This document shows positions 47,097-57,864 of a stretch of DNA of 64,000 nt, piece after piece. The DNA lies in the NCBI RefSeq assembly GCF_036192275.1, contig NZ_CP108088.1, positions 8,666,001-8,730,000 of the forward strand, given 5' to 3'. Origin of the DNA: Streptomyces sp. NBC_00250. GTDB lineage: Bacteria; Actinomycetota; Actinomycetes; Streptomycetales; Streptomycetaceae. Both the position numbers and the translations under genes were made by a program. The notes under the pieces were generated by a model, which had not been told where the DNA came from, did not search any database, and saw nothing but the letters and a program-made list of their open reading frames with translations. Within the stretch, counting starts at the first letter, position 1; every line of letters begins with the position of its first letter.

Positions 47097-48014
47097 TCAC
47101 CCGGCGCACAGGTCGGCGGTCCGCAGGGAGCGGGGCGGCACCTCGCGCGCGGTGAAGCCGTAGCGGCCGAGGAGCTCCACGAACCGGTCGGGGGAGCCGG
47201 TGATCTTCAGGAGCTCCTTGTCGAACGCGTCCCGCAGCCCGGTCGCGCCGGGCCGGAACACGGCGCCGCCCGCGCCCAGCTGCCGTACGCCGTCGACCAC
47301 CGGCACGAACGCCGTGGTCACCTCCACCGCGGCGTCCCGGTTCGTCCGCGCGAGCCAGCGCAGCGAGATGGCGGTCAGGGCGAAGGCGTCGATCCGTCCG
47401 GCGAGGAGGGCGTCGAGACCGTCCTGTTGCTTGGCCAGCGTCTTCACCGACCCGTCGGGGACTCCCGCCGCCTTGGCGAACGACCCCTCGACCGCGGCCG
47501 TCAGCACACCGACGGTGGCGCCCTTCGCCGCGCAGGACGGCAGATCGCTCAGCCCCTTCGGATTGCCCTTGCGGACCATCAGGGCGGTGGGGGAGACGAA
47601 CTCGGGCGCGGAGAAGGCCACCTTGGCGCAGCGTTCGGGCGTGATCGACATGCCCGCGCTCACGACGTCGAAGCGGTCGGCGAGCAGCCCGGGGATGAGC
47701 GCCCCGAACTCGGTCAGTGTCGGCCGCAGTTCGCGTACGCCGAGCGCCGTGAAGATCTCGCGGTGCAGCGTCGGGGCCTCGCCGGCCGGCTCGCCGCCGT
47801 CCTGGAAACCGTACGGCGCCTCACCGGCGAACCCGACCCGTACGAAGCCCTGTTTCCGCAGTCGCGCCAGGAGGTCGCCGTCGTCCTCGGGCGCACCCGT
47901 CCCGACCTGGGTACGGGTGCAGGCGGACAGGAGGCCGGGCGTCAGGGCGAGCCCGCCGAGGAGCGCGGTTCTGCCGAGGAAACCGCGGCGGTCGAGGCGC
48001 GCGGGACCGGTCAT
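47097..48014 (-). CDS. ehuB: Ectoine/hydroxyectoine ABC transporter substrate-binding lipoprotein
   Basis: A 305-residue family 3 solute-binding protein. The N-terminus LDRRGFLGRTALLGGLALTP is a twin-arginine signal and LLSAC (Cys about 32) a lipobox, so a Tat-exported lipoprotein. The mature fold shows VRVGFAGEAPYGFQDG, FDVVSAGMSITPERCAKVAF and GRIDAFALTAISLRWL. Its ATG overlaps the ectD stop (ATGA). Adjacent ectoine synthesis genes make ectoine or hydroxyectoine the likely ligand. Confidence 0.9.
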   Translation of the reverse strand: MTGPARLDRRGFLGRTALLGGLALTPGLLSACTRTQVGTGAPEDDGDLLARLRKQGFVRVGFAGEAPYGFQDGGEPAGEAPTLHREIFTALGVRELRPTLTEFGALIPGLLADRFDVVSAGMSITPERCAKVAFSAPEFVSPTALMVRKGNPKGLSDLPSCAAKGATVGVLTAAVEGSFAKAAGVPDGSVKTLAKQQDGLDALLAGRIDAFALTAISLRWLARTNRDAAVEVTTAFVPVVDGVRQLGAGGAVFRPGATGLRDAFDKELLKITGSPDRFVELLGRYGFTAREVPPRSLRTADLCAG

Positions 48015-48907
48015 GACCCTTCCGAGGCGGGCGCGGCGATGAAGGAGGGCCGCCGGACCGGGGCGGCGAAGGGCGCCTCGGGCTGGTTCTCGACGCTGTT
48101 GAAGACCAGGAACACATTGCTCCGGGGGTACGGGGTGATGTTGTCGCCCGACCCGTGCAGGGCGTTGCAGTCGAACCAGGTGGCCGACCCGGCGGGACCC
48201 GTGAAGTGGCGGATGCCGCAGGCGTCGGCGAACGTGGTCAGCGCCTCGTGCGACGGGGTGCCGGCGTCCTGCATCCGGAGCGACTTCTTGTAGTTGTCCT
48301 GGGGGGTGGCACCGGCGCAGCCCAGGAAGGTGCGGTGCGAGCCCGGCATGATCATCAGGCTGCCGTTGGTGGTGTGGTTCGGGGTGAGCGCGATCGAGAC
48401 CGAGACGGTCCGCATCCTCGGCAGGCCGTCCTCCGCGTGCCAGGTCTCGAAGTCGGAGTGCCAGTAGAAGCCGCTGGCCCCGAAGCCGGGCTTGACGTTG
48501 ACCCTCGACTGGTGGACGTAGACGTCGGAGCCGAGGATCTGGCGGGCGCGCCCGAGGATCCGAGGGTCCTCGGCCAGCCGGCCGAAGACCTCGCTGATCC
48601 GGTGCACCTCGAAGACGGAACGTATCTCCTGGGAGCGGGGCTCGACGACCGCCCGTTCGTCCGCCCGTACGGCGGGGTCGGCGACGAGCCGGTCCAGCTC
48701 CGCCCGGAGCGCGTCGACCTCGTCAGGGGTGACGATCTCGTCCACCGTGACGAATCCGTCGCGGTCGTACTCCTCCAGCTCACGGGCCCAGAAGGGGCCC
48801 GCCGTGCCGGGCTCGGACCACACGACGGGGTCCTTGCGGCCGATCAGTTCCTCCTTGGGGCCACGGGTGGGGTAGAGGTCGACGGGGCGAGTGGGTGCGG
48901 AGGGCAT
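48011..48907 (-). CDS. ectD: Ectoine hydroxylase
   Basis: A 298-residue Fe(II)/2-oxoglutarate dioxygenase converting ectoine to 5-hydroxyectoine. The EctD signature FYWHSDFETWHAEDGLPRMR contains two iron ligands (His and Asp), and MPGSHRTFLGCAG plus the distal WFDCNALHGSGDN (third ligand His) complete the site. Length is normal (about 295). It is the fourth gene of ectABCD and is translationally coupled to ehuB. Confidence 0.96.
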   Translation of the reverse strand: MPSAPTRPVDLYPTRGPKEELIGRKDPVVWSEPGTAGPFWARELEEYDRDGFVTVDEIVTPDEVDALRAELDRLVADPAVRADERAVVEPRSQEIRSVFEVHRISEVFGRLAEDPRILGRARQILGSDVYVHQSRVNVKPGFGASGFYWHSDFETWHAEDGLPRMRTVSVSIALTPNHTTNGSLMIMPGSHRTFLGCAGATPQDNYKKSLRMQDAGTPSHEALTTFADACGIRHFTGPAGSATWFDCNALHGSGDNITPYPRSNVFLVFNSVENQPEAPFAAPVRRPSFIAAPASEGS

Positions 48908-48974
48908 GGGGGAGCGTGCTTCCTTTCGTGGAGGGGTGCCGGTTCGTGTAGGGGGTGTCGGTGACGTGCCGGGC

Positions 48975-49391
48975 TCAGACGTCGCCGGACGAGGGCTCGG
49001 GTTCGGTGAGCAGGGGGTAGACGCCGTTCTCGTCGTGGTCCTCGCGCCCCGTCACGGGCGGGTTGAAGACGCACAGGCAGCGGAAGTCGGCCTTGACCTT
49101 GAGGGTGTGGCGCTCGTGCCCGTCGAGCAGGTACATCGTTCCGGGCACGATCGTGTACGTGCGGCCCGTCTCGTGGTCGGTGAGCTCCGCCTCGCCGGCC
49201 GTGCAGACCACGGCCTCGACGTGGTTCGCGTACCACATGGCGGTCTCGGTTCCGGCGTACAGCACCGTCTCGTGGAGGGAGAAGCCGACCCGCTCACGGG
49301 CCAGGACGATGCGCTTGCTCTCCCAGGTGCCCGACGCGGCCCTCACGTGCCGCTCGGTGTTCTCCAGCTCGTCGAAGGTACGGACGATCAT
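48975..49391 (-). CDS. ectC: L-ectoine synthase
   Basis: A 138-residue cupin enzyme cyclising N-gamma-acetyl-2,4-diaminobutyrate to ectoine. Signatures: [40 protein letters not shown] (metal Glu/Tyr region), [29 protein letters not shown] (metal His) and [20 protein letters not shown]. Length is typical. Gaps to ectB and ectD are about 65 bases each. Confidence 0.97.
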   Translation of the reverse strand: MIVRTFDELENTERHVRAASGTWESKRIVLARERVGFSLHETVLYAGTETAMWYANHVEAVVCTAGEAELTDHETGRTYTIVPGTMYLLDGHERHTLKVKADFRCLCVFNPPVTGREDHDENGVYPLLTEPEPSSGDV

Positions 49392-49455
49392 GGGGTACGA
49401 CTGCCTTTCGGATCATCGGGTCATCGGTCGGCGGAATGCCGGTTCGGGAGAGGGA

Positions 49456-50727
49456 TCAGGCGGTGTGGCGGACGGAGCGGGCCAGGATGCCGAGGCCCTC
49501 GTCGAGTTCGTCGTCCGTCGCGGTCAGCGGCGGCAGCAGCTTGACCACCTCGCCCCGCGGACCCGAGGTCTCCACGAGGAGGCCGGTCTCGAAGGCGCGT
49601 CGGCACACGGCGTCGGCGCGCTCCCCGTCGGCGAACTCCAGTCCCCACACCAGTCCGCGGCCGCGGACCGAGAGGCCCGTGCGCCCGTCGCCCGCGCACA
49701 GGTCGAGGAGGGCGCGCTCCACGCGGCCCGCCCGGCCGAGGGTGCGCTCGCGCAGGGAGCCGTCGCGCCAGTAGGCGTCGAGGGCGGCGGTGGCGGTGAC
49801 GAAGGCCGGGTTGTTGCCGCGGAAGGTCCCGTTGTGCTCGCCCGGCTGCCACACGTCGAGCTCCGGCCGGAACAGGCAGAGGGCCATGGGCAGGCCGTAG
49901 CCGCTGATGGACTTGGACAGGGTGACGATGTCGGGCGTGATGCCCGCCTCCTCGAAGGAGAAGAAGTCACCGGTGCGGCCGCAGCCCATCTGGATGTCGT
50001 CCACGATGAGGAGCATCTCGTGGCGGCGGCAGAGCTCCGCGAGCGCGCGCAGCCACTCGGCCCGTGCGACGTTGATGCCGCCCTCGCCCTGGACGGTCTC
50101 GACGATCACGGCCGCCGGGTGGTCGAGGCCGGAGCCGGCGTCGTTGAGGAGCCGCTCGAACCAGAGGAAGTCCGGGAGCTGCCCGTCGAGGTAGTCGTCG
50201 AAGGGCATGCGGATGGCGTGGTGGAGCGGGACGCCCGCTCCGGCGCGCTTGGCGGCGTTGCCGGTGACGGCGAGCGATCCGAGCGACATCCCGTGGAAGG
50301 CGTTGGTGAAGGAGACGACCGTCTGCCGGCCGGTGACCTTGCGGGCGAGTTTCAGGGCCGCTTCGACGGCGTTGGTGCCGGTGGGGCCCGGGAACATCAC
50401 CTTGTAGGGCAGGGCGCGGGGCTCCAGGACCGTCGCGCGGAAGGTCTCCAGGAAGTCGCGCTTCGCGGTCGTCGACATGTCGAGGCCGTGGGTGATGCCG
50501 TCGTCGCCGAGGTAGTCGAGGAGAGCCCGCTTGAGCACGGGGTTGTTGTGGCCGTAGTTCAGCGAGCCCGCGCCGGCGAAGAAGTCGAGGTACGGACGCC
50601 CGTGCTCGTCGTACAGCCTGCTGCCACTGGCGCGTTCGAAGACGACGGGCCAGGCGCGGCAGTAGCTGCGGACCTCGGATTCGACGGTCTCGAAGACGGT
50701 GGGCGTGGCGATGTCGGTCAGGGTCAC
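49456..50727 (-). CDS. ectB: L-2,4-diaminobutyrate-2-oxoglutarate aminotransferase
   Basis: A 423-residue class III PLP aminotransferase making L-2,4-diaminobutyrate from aspartate semialdehyde and glutamate. Marks: RLYDEHGRPYLDFFAGAGSL, YNYGHN-type NYGHNNPVLKRALLDYLGDD, FPGPTGTNAVEAALKLARKV, DDIQMGCGRTGDFFSFEEAG and VTLSKSISGYGLPMALCLFR, whose Lys is the PLP lysine. Length is standard for EctB. Confidence 0.96.
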   Translation of the reverse strand: MTLTDIATPTVFETVESEVRSYCRAWPVVFERASGSRLYDEHGRPYLDFFAGAGSLNYGHNNPVLKRALLDYLGDDGITHGLDMSTTAKRDFLETFRATVLEPRALPYKVMFPGPTGTNAVEAALKLARKVTGRQTVVSFTNAFHGMSLGSLAVTGNAAKRAGAGVPLHHAIRMPFDDYLDGQLPDFLWFERLLNDAGSGLDHPAAVIVETVQGEGGINVARAEWLRALAELCRRHEMLLIVDDIQMGCGRTGDFFSFEEAGITPDIVTLSKSISGYGLPMALCLFRPELDVWQPGEHNGTFRGNNPAFVTATAALDAYWRDGSLRERTLGRAGRVERALLDLCAGDGRTGLSVRGRGLVWGLEFADGERADAVCRRAFETGLLVETSGPRGEVVKLLPPLTATDDELDEGLGILARSVRHTA

Positions 50728-50780
50728 GAAAGCTCTTCTCCAGGGTGTGGTTCGGGAGCGTGGTCTGCGCGGACGACGGG

Positions 50781-51311
50781 TCAGGACACCGGGGCACCGA
50801 GGGGGGCGATGCGGTACAGGACCTCGGAGTCGTGACCCGCCGAGGGGAAGGCGGCCGAGGGGAAGAGGACTTCCTGCGTCACCTCGGCGCCGTGCCGGCG
50901 CGCGTACGACCGGAACAGCCGGTCGGACGCCAGGTTCCCCGGGGTGACCGTCGCCTCCATGCGGCTGATTCCGCGCTCGGCCGCCACTCGTGCGGACAGA
51001 GCGTCGAGCAGGGTCCCGGCTACCCCGCTTCCGCGGTGCGAACCCTCGACGGCGATCTGCCAGACGAAGAGGGTCTCCGGCTCGTCGGGCCGCAGGTAGC
51101 CGGTGACGAAGCCGATCGGGCGCCCGGAGGAGTCACGGGCGACGGCGGTCGTGTCGGCGAAGTCGCGGCACCACAGCAGATAGCTGTACGGCGAGTTGAG
51201 GTCGAGGTCCCCCGAGCCGCGTGCGATCCGCCAGAGCTCGGCGCCGTCCGCGATCGTCGGGGGTGTCGTGCGGGGGGTCGTGGTCGTACGGCCAGTGGTC
51301 ATCGGGGTCAT
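50781..51311 (-). CDS. ectA: L-2,4-diaminobutyrate N-gamma-acetyltransferase
   Basis: A 176-residue GNAT enzyme acetylating diaminobutyrate. EctA marks: DLNSPYSYLLWCRDFADTTA, TGYLRPDEPETLFVWQIAVE and HRGSGVAGTLLDAL (acetyl-CoA loop). The ATG has no obvious Shine-Dalgarno; a second ATG three codons later is an alternative, and longer in-frame versions reach into the promoter region. First gene of the ectoine operon. Confidence 0.92.
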   Translation of the reverse strand: MTPMTTGRTTTTPRTTPPTIADGAELWRIARGSGDLDLNSPYSYLLWCRDFADTTAVARDSSGRPIGFVTGYLRPDEPETLFVWQIAVEGSHRGSGVAGTLLDALSARVAAERGISRMEATVTPGNLASDRLFRSYARRHGAEVTQEVLFPSAAFPSAGHDSEVLYRIAPLGAPVS

Positions 51312-51600
51312 GGGCGCCGAAGCTACCCAGTGGATCTCGGAACTTCCTGGTCCGGAGGGGTTGTTATGGACACTTGAGCGTGATAGATGCGTCGGCGGCC
51401 CCCAGGGTGGAAATGTGCGCCGCGCCGCACGGAAAAGGCAAACAAAACGGGCCGAACTCACCGTTTGTAACGGATGGGTAACGTCTCTTGGGTGCATCCA
51501 TCCTTCGCGTCAAGAGCGTGAGAACATCCGCCATTTGACGTTTGAAGGTGGCCTCAGCGGTCAGGCGTAGAGACCTGTCCATGTGCGGCGCCCGACGCGC
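51312..51600. other. Control region upstream of ectA
   Basis: No gene is seen. It is more AT-rich than its surroundings. Features: CCGTTTGTAACGG (a 5-3-5 palindrome, about 51461-51473) overlapping a direct repeat GTAACGgatgGGTAACG, and leftward CATAACA about 40 bases before the ectA ATG, a possible -10. These are candidate sites for osmotic or GlnR-type control; I cannot assign a regulator. Confidence 0.4.
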
Positions 51601-51697
51601 CCGGCCCGGAATGCGACGGAGCCGGGCCGGGTGCGACGACCCCGGCCCGGAATGCGACGGAGCCGGACCGGGTACGACGACCCCGGCCCGGCTCCGT
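51601..51697. repeat. 41-bp tandem duplication between ectA and the endonuclease
   Basis: A 41-bp unit beginning CCGGCCCGGAATGCGACGG is present at 51601-51641 and 51642-51682 with two mismatches, followed by the first 9 bases of a third copy. Each unit contributes one arm of a strong hairpin, so the duplication multiplies a terminator arm. Confidence 0.85.
51658..51696 (-). terminator. Terminator downstream of the secreted endonuclease
   Basis: CGGAGCCGGaCCGGG pairs with CCCGGcCCGGCTCCG-type sequence around a 7-8-base loop: a 15-bp stem with one mismatch, 21 bases past the endonuclease stop. Confidence 0.8.
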
Positions 51698-51717
51698 TCA
51701 CCGCTGTGGTGCTCGGA

Positions 51718-52521
51718 CTACCAGATCGCCTCGACCCACTCCGGGTGGTCGATGAACGGGTTCCGGTTGCCCTGGTAGGTGTTGTAGATGACGTCGTTGC
51801 GACGTTCCTCGAAGGCGCTCGGCGGGTCCTGCTCGTTCCACTGCTTCAGGACCGAGAGGCGGCCGTGGAAACGGACGCTTCCGTTGGTGGTCGACTCGTT
51901 GGGCTCCAGGTCGGCCCAGGCGTCGTCGCCCTCGTAGCGGACGGCCATGTAGAGGATCATCCGGGCCACGTCGCCCTTGTCGGCGTCGCGCGGCTCGAAG
52001 GAGTTGCTGTCCGTGTAGCTGCCGGGCGCACCGCTGACCGCGCTGCCGCCGTTGTCGAAGTCCTTGTTGCCGCGGATGCTGTTGACCTGGACGTCGGCCG
52101 CGCGCAGGTGGTGCAGGTCGGTGCCCGGGCCGGCCGAGGTGCCGAAGTTGCCGTGGGACTGGGCCCAGGTGTGCTCGCGGTTCCAGTCGCCGACGTCGCC
52201 GCCGTTGAGGCTCTTGCTCCGCGAGGTCCCGCTGTAGAGCAGGATCACGTTGTTGGTGTTGTTGGGGTCCTGGTCGGCGACCTTCAGCGCGTTCCAGACC
52301 GCGTCGTACGAGATCTTGCTCTGGCTGCTGATGATGGTGTGCAGCGAGGACTTGAGGGTCGTGCCGGTCTTGCCGATCGCGTTCTTGTAGTACGTGCTGT
52401 CGTACGCGGTGGTGGTGGCGCCGGCGGGGGTGGCGGCGACCGTGGGGAGCGTGACGCCGACGAGGGTGGCGGCGACGGCCGCTGCCCACACCTTCCATCT
52501 GCCGATCCGCACAACGGACAT
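51718..52521 (-). CDS. Secreted endonuclease I family nuclease
   Basis: A 267-residue secreted nuclease. Signal peptide about 1-38 (KVWAAAVAATLVGVTLPTVA). The endonuclease I (EndA/NucM/Vvn) beta-beta-alpha-metal core is DVGDWNREHTWAQSHGNFG, with the catalytic His and Mg2+-binding Glu/Asn, and GPGTDLHHLRAADVQVNSIR. GDVARMILYMAVRYE and the end NRNPFIDHPEWVEAIW are family-typical. It degrades extracellular DNA/RNA, probably for nutrient scavenging. ATG chosen because it starts the signal peptide; GGGAAAGG lies upstream. Confidence 0.92.
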   Translation of the reverse strand: MSVVRIGRWKVWAAAVAATLVGVTLPTVAATPAGATTTAYDSTYYKNAIGKTGTTLKSSLHTIISSQSKISYDAVWNALKVADQDPNNTNNVILLYSGTSRSKSLNGGDVGDWNREHTWAQSHGNFGTSAGPGTDLHHLRAADVQVNSIRGNKDFDNGGSAVSGAPGSYTDSNSFEPRDADKGDVARMILYMAVRYEGDDAWADLEPNESTTNGSVRFHGRLSVLKQWNEQDPPSAFEERRNDVIYNTYQGNRNPFIDHPEWVEAIW

Positions 52522-52730
52522 GGGGGGCCCTTTCCCGGGGACGGTACGCGTGGGGTGACGTGGGTCGGCTCGACGAGCCCGTCGTTCTACGCGTGTTGAC
52601 TTCGTGTCACCGGGAGAGTGGCACACGACAGGTACCTGTCATGTAACGAGGAGGAGGCTGTTCCATGACGTTCTCGCATATGGCGGAACCGTAGGACCCT
52701 GGGATCCGCCCCGGGGGTGCTCAGGAGTGC

Positions 52731-53195
52731 TCAGACGCCACGGACGTCCACCGGCATCCCCTTCGGCTCCTTGATCCGCTTCATGATGATCTGCGAATTG
52801 ACCTCGGTGACCCCGGTCAGGGTGGTCAACCGTTCGATCCACAGCCGCTCGTACGCCGCGAGGTCGGCCACCGCGATCCGCAGGAGGCAGCCGGGGCTCC
52901 CGAACAGCCGGTACGCCTCGATGACGTCCGGCACGTCCTGGAGGGCCTCCTCGAAGGCCTCCACCGTCTCCCGGTCCCGCCGCACCTCCACCGAGACGAG
53001 CACCTCGAAGCCCCGCCCCACCGCCTCCGGGTCGATGATCGCCCGGTAGCCCTGGATCACCCCGTCCTGCTCCAGCTGGCGGACCCGACGCAGGCAGGGC
53101 GACGGGCTGAGGCCCACCCGCTGGGCCAGCTCCTGGTTGCTCAGCCGGCCGTCGCTCTGAAGCTCGCGCAAGATGTGGAGATCGATTCGGTCCAT
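52731..53195 (-). CDS. Lrp/AsnC-family transcriptional regulator
   Basis: A 154-residue regulator. Winged helix-turn-helix MDRIDLHILRELQSDGRLSN and QELAQRVGLSPSPCLRRV (about 1-45), then an AsnC/RAM ligand domain (about 65-145). It is divergent from the asparaginase gene across a 118-base gap, so it probably senses asparagine or another amino acid and controls that gene and itself. The ATG starts right at the helix-turn-helix, as in family members. Confidence 0.93.
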   Translation of the reverse strand: MDRIDLHILRELQSDGRLSNQELAQRVGLSPSPCLRRVRQLEQDGVIQGYRAIIDPEAVGRGFEVLVSVEVRRDRETVEAFEEALQDVPDVIEAYRLFGSPGCLLRIAVADLAAYERLWIERLTTLTGVTEVNSQIIMKRIKEPKGMPVDVRGV

Positions 53196-53313
53196 GGCGC
53201 AATTATCTACCACGCCGAAACGATACGGCGGCTGATTTCGCAATCGGCTTGCGCGCCTTCTGTCCTATCGTTGCGAGGCAGGGCGATTTCGGTACGGAGT
53301 AAGGACGGCAGGC

Positions 53314-54420
53314 ATGAAGCGGACGAACGACGGGGGAGCGCGCCGGATCGTCGTCATCAGCACCGGTGGCACGATCGCCAGCCGCTGGCAGGGCACCGGC
53401 TACGCGGCCGACGCCTCCGGCAACGACGTGCTGGCCACCGCCCCGCTGCCCGAGGGCGTCACCGTCGAGGTCGTCGACCTCTTCAACGTCAACAGCTCCC
53501 GCGTGACCGCGGCGCACCAGCTGGCCCTGCTCCGGACCGTCCACGAGACCCTCGCCGACCCCGGCGTCGACGGCATCGTGATCACCCACGGCACCGACAC
53601 CCTGGAAGAGACCGCCTTCTTCCTGGACCTCCACCACACCGACGCCCGCCCGGTCGTCCTCACCGGCGCCCAGCGCCCCTTCGGCACCGGCGACGGCGAC
53701 GGCCCCGGCAACCTGTACGACGCGCTCCAGGTCGCCTCCTCCGTCAGCGACCTCGGTGTCCTCGTCGTCTTCGACGGACGCGTCCACGCCGCGCGCGGCA
53801 CCGTGAAGACCCAGACGCTCGCCGCCGACGCCTTCTCCGACCCCTCGGCCGAGCGCCTGGGCCGCGTCGGGTTCTCCCGCGTCGACATCGAGCGGCAGCC
53901 GGAGCGCCCGACGCCCCTGCCGCTGCCCGCCGCCGCGGACAAGGCGAACCCCGACGTCCCCGACGCCGTCCAGCTGCCCCGGGTCGCCATCGTCACGCAC
54001 CACTCGGACGGCGATCCCTTCCTCCTGAACGCGGCCGTCGGCGCCGGCGCCCGCGGCATCGTCCTCGTCGCCACCGGCGCGGGCAACGCCACCCCCGAGA
54101 TAGCCGCCGCCGTGGCCGACGCGGTCGCCCAGGGCGTCCTCGTCGCCGTGACCACCCGCGTCCCCGCCGGGCCGCTCGCCGAGATCTACACCGGGGGCGG
54201 GGCCGTCGACCTCGTCGCCGCCGGAGCACTGCTCACCGGCACGCTCCGCGCCGCCCAGGCCCGGATCGCCCTCCTCGCGACGCTCCTCGCAGACGGCGCG
54301 GGCGACCCCGCCCGCAGCACCGCCCTCCTGCGCCGCCTCCTCGACGGACCCGTCCGCGCGGAACCGGCCCTCGCCACCGGCGGCTCCCGCTCGGCCTCGG
54401 CCGTCGCCGCCCGCGCCTGA
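53314..54420 (+). CDS. ansA: L-asparaginase
   Basis: A 368-residue amidohydrolase turning L-asparagine into aspartate and ammonia. Both signature threonines are present: IVVISTGGTIASRWQGTGYA near the N-terminus and DGIVITHGTDTLEETAFFLD about residue 95; PVVLTGAQRPFGTGDGDGPG follows. There is no signal peptide, so it is cytoplasmic. An extra C-terminal tail of about 30 Ala/Arg-rich residues lies beyond the domain. Next to it aspA continues the pathway. Confidence 0.94.
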   Translation: MKRTNDGGARRIVVISTGGTIASRWQGTGYAADASGNDVLATAPLPEGVTVEVVDLFNVNSSRVTAAHQLALLRTVHETLADPGVDGIVITHGTDTLEETAFFLDLHHTDARPVVLTGAQRPFGTGDGDGPGNLYDALQVASSVSDLGVLVVFDGRVHAARGTVKTQTLAADAFSDPSAERLGRVGFSRVDIERQPERPTPLPLPAAADKANPDVPDAVQLPRVAIVTHHSDGDPFLLNAAVGAGARGIVLVATGAGNATPEIAAAVADAVAQGVLVAVTTRVPAGPLAEIYTGGGAVDLVAAGALLTGTLRAAQARIALLATLLADGAGDPARSTALLRRLLDGPVRAEPALATGGSRSASAVAARA

Positions 54421-54439
54421 CCCGGCGCACCCCAGAACC

Positions 54440-54479
54440 CCGGCTCGCGGGCGGCGCCCCCCGCCCGCCCGCGAGCCGG
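54440..54479 (+). terminator. Terminator after ansA
   Basis: CCGGCTCGCGGGCGG pairs with CGCCCGCGAGCCGG downstream of a C-rich loop, about 20 bases past the ansA stop. It suggests aspA is transcribed mainly from its own promoter in the remaining 165-base gap. Confidence 0.75.
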
Positions 54480-54645
54480 AGCCAACCTTCGCGGGGTTCC
54501 CGCCCGCCCCCGTCGTCGTACGGCCGTGAAATCGGCGTGCCACCGCGCACGCGCACGGCCCCCCTCGGCTCGGCCCGCAAGGGCAACGCCCCACCCCACC
54601 GCAACCCCGGCGCCCCCTGGGCGCGCCACGCACCTTGAGGACCCC

Positions 54646-56079
54646 ATGGTTCCCGCACCGGCCCCGCACCCCGTTCCCGTCCGTCGTGAGCACGATCTGC
54701 TCGGTGACCGGGACGTTCCCGCCGACGCCTACTGGGGCGTCCACACCCTGCGCGCCACCGAGAACTTCACCGTCACCGGCACGCCGATCTCCGTCTACCC
54801 GCTGCTGATCGACGCGCTCGCCGCCGTCAAGGAGGCCGCGGCCCGCGCGAACGAGGAACTCGGGCTGCTGCCCGCCGACAAGGCCGCCGCCATCGCCGGT
54901 GCCTGCCGGGAGATCCGTACGGGACGGCTGCACGACCAGTTCGTCGTGGACGTCGTCCAGGGCGGCGCCGGCACCTCCACCAACATGAACGCCAACGAGG
55001 TCGTCGCCAACCGCGCCCTGGAGCTCCTCGGTCACGCCAAGGGGGAGTACGACCGCCTCCACCCCAACGAGGACGTCAACCTCGGCCAGTCCACCAACGA
55101 CGTCTACCCGACCGCCATCCGCATCGCGGCGATCGGCGCGGCCCGCGAACTGCTCCTGGCGATGGCCGTGCTCCAGGACGCCTTCGCCGCCAAGGCCCTG
55201 GAGTTCCGCGAGGTCGTCAAGATGGGCCGCACCCAGCTCCAGGACGCGGTGCCCATGACCCTGGGCCAGGAGTTCTCCACGTACGCGGTGATGCTGGAGG
55301 AGGACCGCAGCCGCCTCGCCGAGGCCGTCGAGCTCATCCACGAGATCAACCTCGGGGCCACCGCGATCGGCACCGGGCTCAACGCCGCCCCCGGCTACGC
55401 CGAGACCGCCCGCCGCAACCTCGCCGAACTGACCGGCCTGCCCCTGGTCACCTCCGCCAACCTGATCGAGGCCACCCAGGACTGCGGCGCGTTCGTCCAG
55501 CTCTCCGGGGTCCTCAAGCGCATCGCGGTCAAGCTCTCCAAGACCTGCAACGACCTGCGGCTGCTGTCCTCGGGACCGCGCGCCGGACTCAACGAGATCA
55601 ACCTGCCGCCGGTCCAGGCCGGTTCCAGCATCATGCCCGGCAAGGTCAACCCGGTGATCCCCGAGGTCGTCAACCAGGTCGCCTTCGAGGTGATCGGCAA
55701 CGACATCACCATCACCATGGCCGCCGAGGCCGGGCAGCTCCAGCTCAACGCCTTCGAGCCGGTCATCTTCCACGCCCTGTCGAAGAGCCTGCTCTCCCTG
55801 CGCGCGGCCTGTCTGACCCTCGCCGAGCGCTGCGTCAGCGGCATCACCGCCAACACCGAGGCGCTCCGGGCGGCCGTGGAGAACTCCATCGGCCTCGCCA
55901 CCGCGCTCAACCCGCACCTCGGCTACACCGCCGCCACGGCCATCGCGCAGGAGGCGCTCGCCACCGGGCGCGGGGTCGTCGAACTGACTCTGGAGAAGGG
56001 CCTGCTGCCCGCCGACCGGCTCGCCCAGCTGCTCACGCCCGAGCGCCTCACCGGCGCCCCGGGGCCCGCGCTCGCCTGA
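54646..56079 (+). CDS. aspA: Aspartate ammonia-lyase (aspartase)
   Basis: A 477-residue lyase of the fumarase/aspartase superfamily converting aspartate to fumarate and ammonia. Marks: EHDLLGDRDVPADAYWGVHT, GGAGTSTNMNANEVVANRAL, VNLGQSTNDVYPTAIRIA, KMGRTQLQDAVPMTLGQEF and the signature GSSIMPGKVNPVIPEVVNQV. TNMNANE points to aspartase more than fumarase (which has SSNMNVNE-like variants), as does the adjacent asparaginase. GAGG precedes the ATG. Confidence 0.95.
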   Translation: MVPAPAPHPVPVRREHDLLGDRDVPADAYWGVHTLRATENFTVTGTPISVYPLLIDALAAVKEAAARANEELGLLPADKAAAIAGACREIRTGRLHDQFVVDVVQGGAGTSTNMNANEVVANRALELLGHAKGEYDRLHPNEDVNLGQSTNDVYPTAIRIAAIGAARELLLAMAVLQDAFAAKALEFREVVKMGRTQLQDAVPMTLGQEFSTYAVMLEEDRSRLAEAVELIHEINLGATAIGTGLNAAPGYAETARRNLAELTGLPLVTSANLIEATQDCGAFVQLSGVLKRIAVKLSKTCNDLRLLSSGPRAGLNEINLPPVQAGSSIMPGKVNPVIPEVVNQVAFEVIGNDITITMAAEAGQLQLNAFEPVIFHALSKSLLSLRAACLTLAERCVSGITANTEALRAAVENSIGLATALNPHLGYTAATAIAQEALATGRGVVELTLEKGLLPADRLAQLLTPERLTGAPGPALA

Positions 56080-56154
56080 CCGACATCGGGCGAGGTTCGT
56101 TCGAGAGGTGTGGCCGGATTCAAGTTACCCGGCGGTTTCTCGTGACTTCCCTGA

Positions 56155-57849
<1,695 letters not shown>

Positions 57850-57864
57850 CCGACCGTGACGAGC

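Noticed and set aside
53203..55917. A 904-codon leftward open frame opposite ansA and aspA
   Set aside because: It is antisense to two well-identified enzymes, is Gly/Val/Glu-rich with no domain, and arises from high third-position GC.
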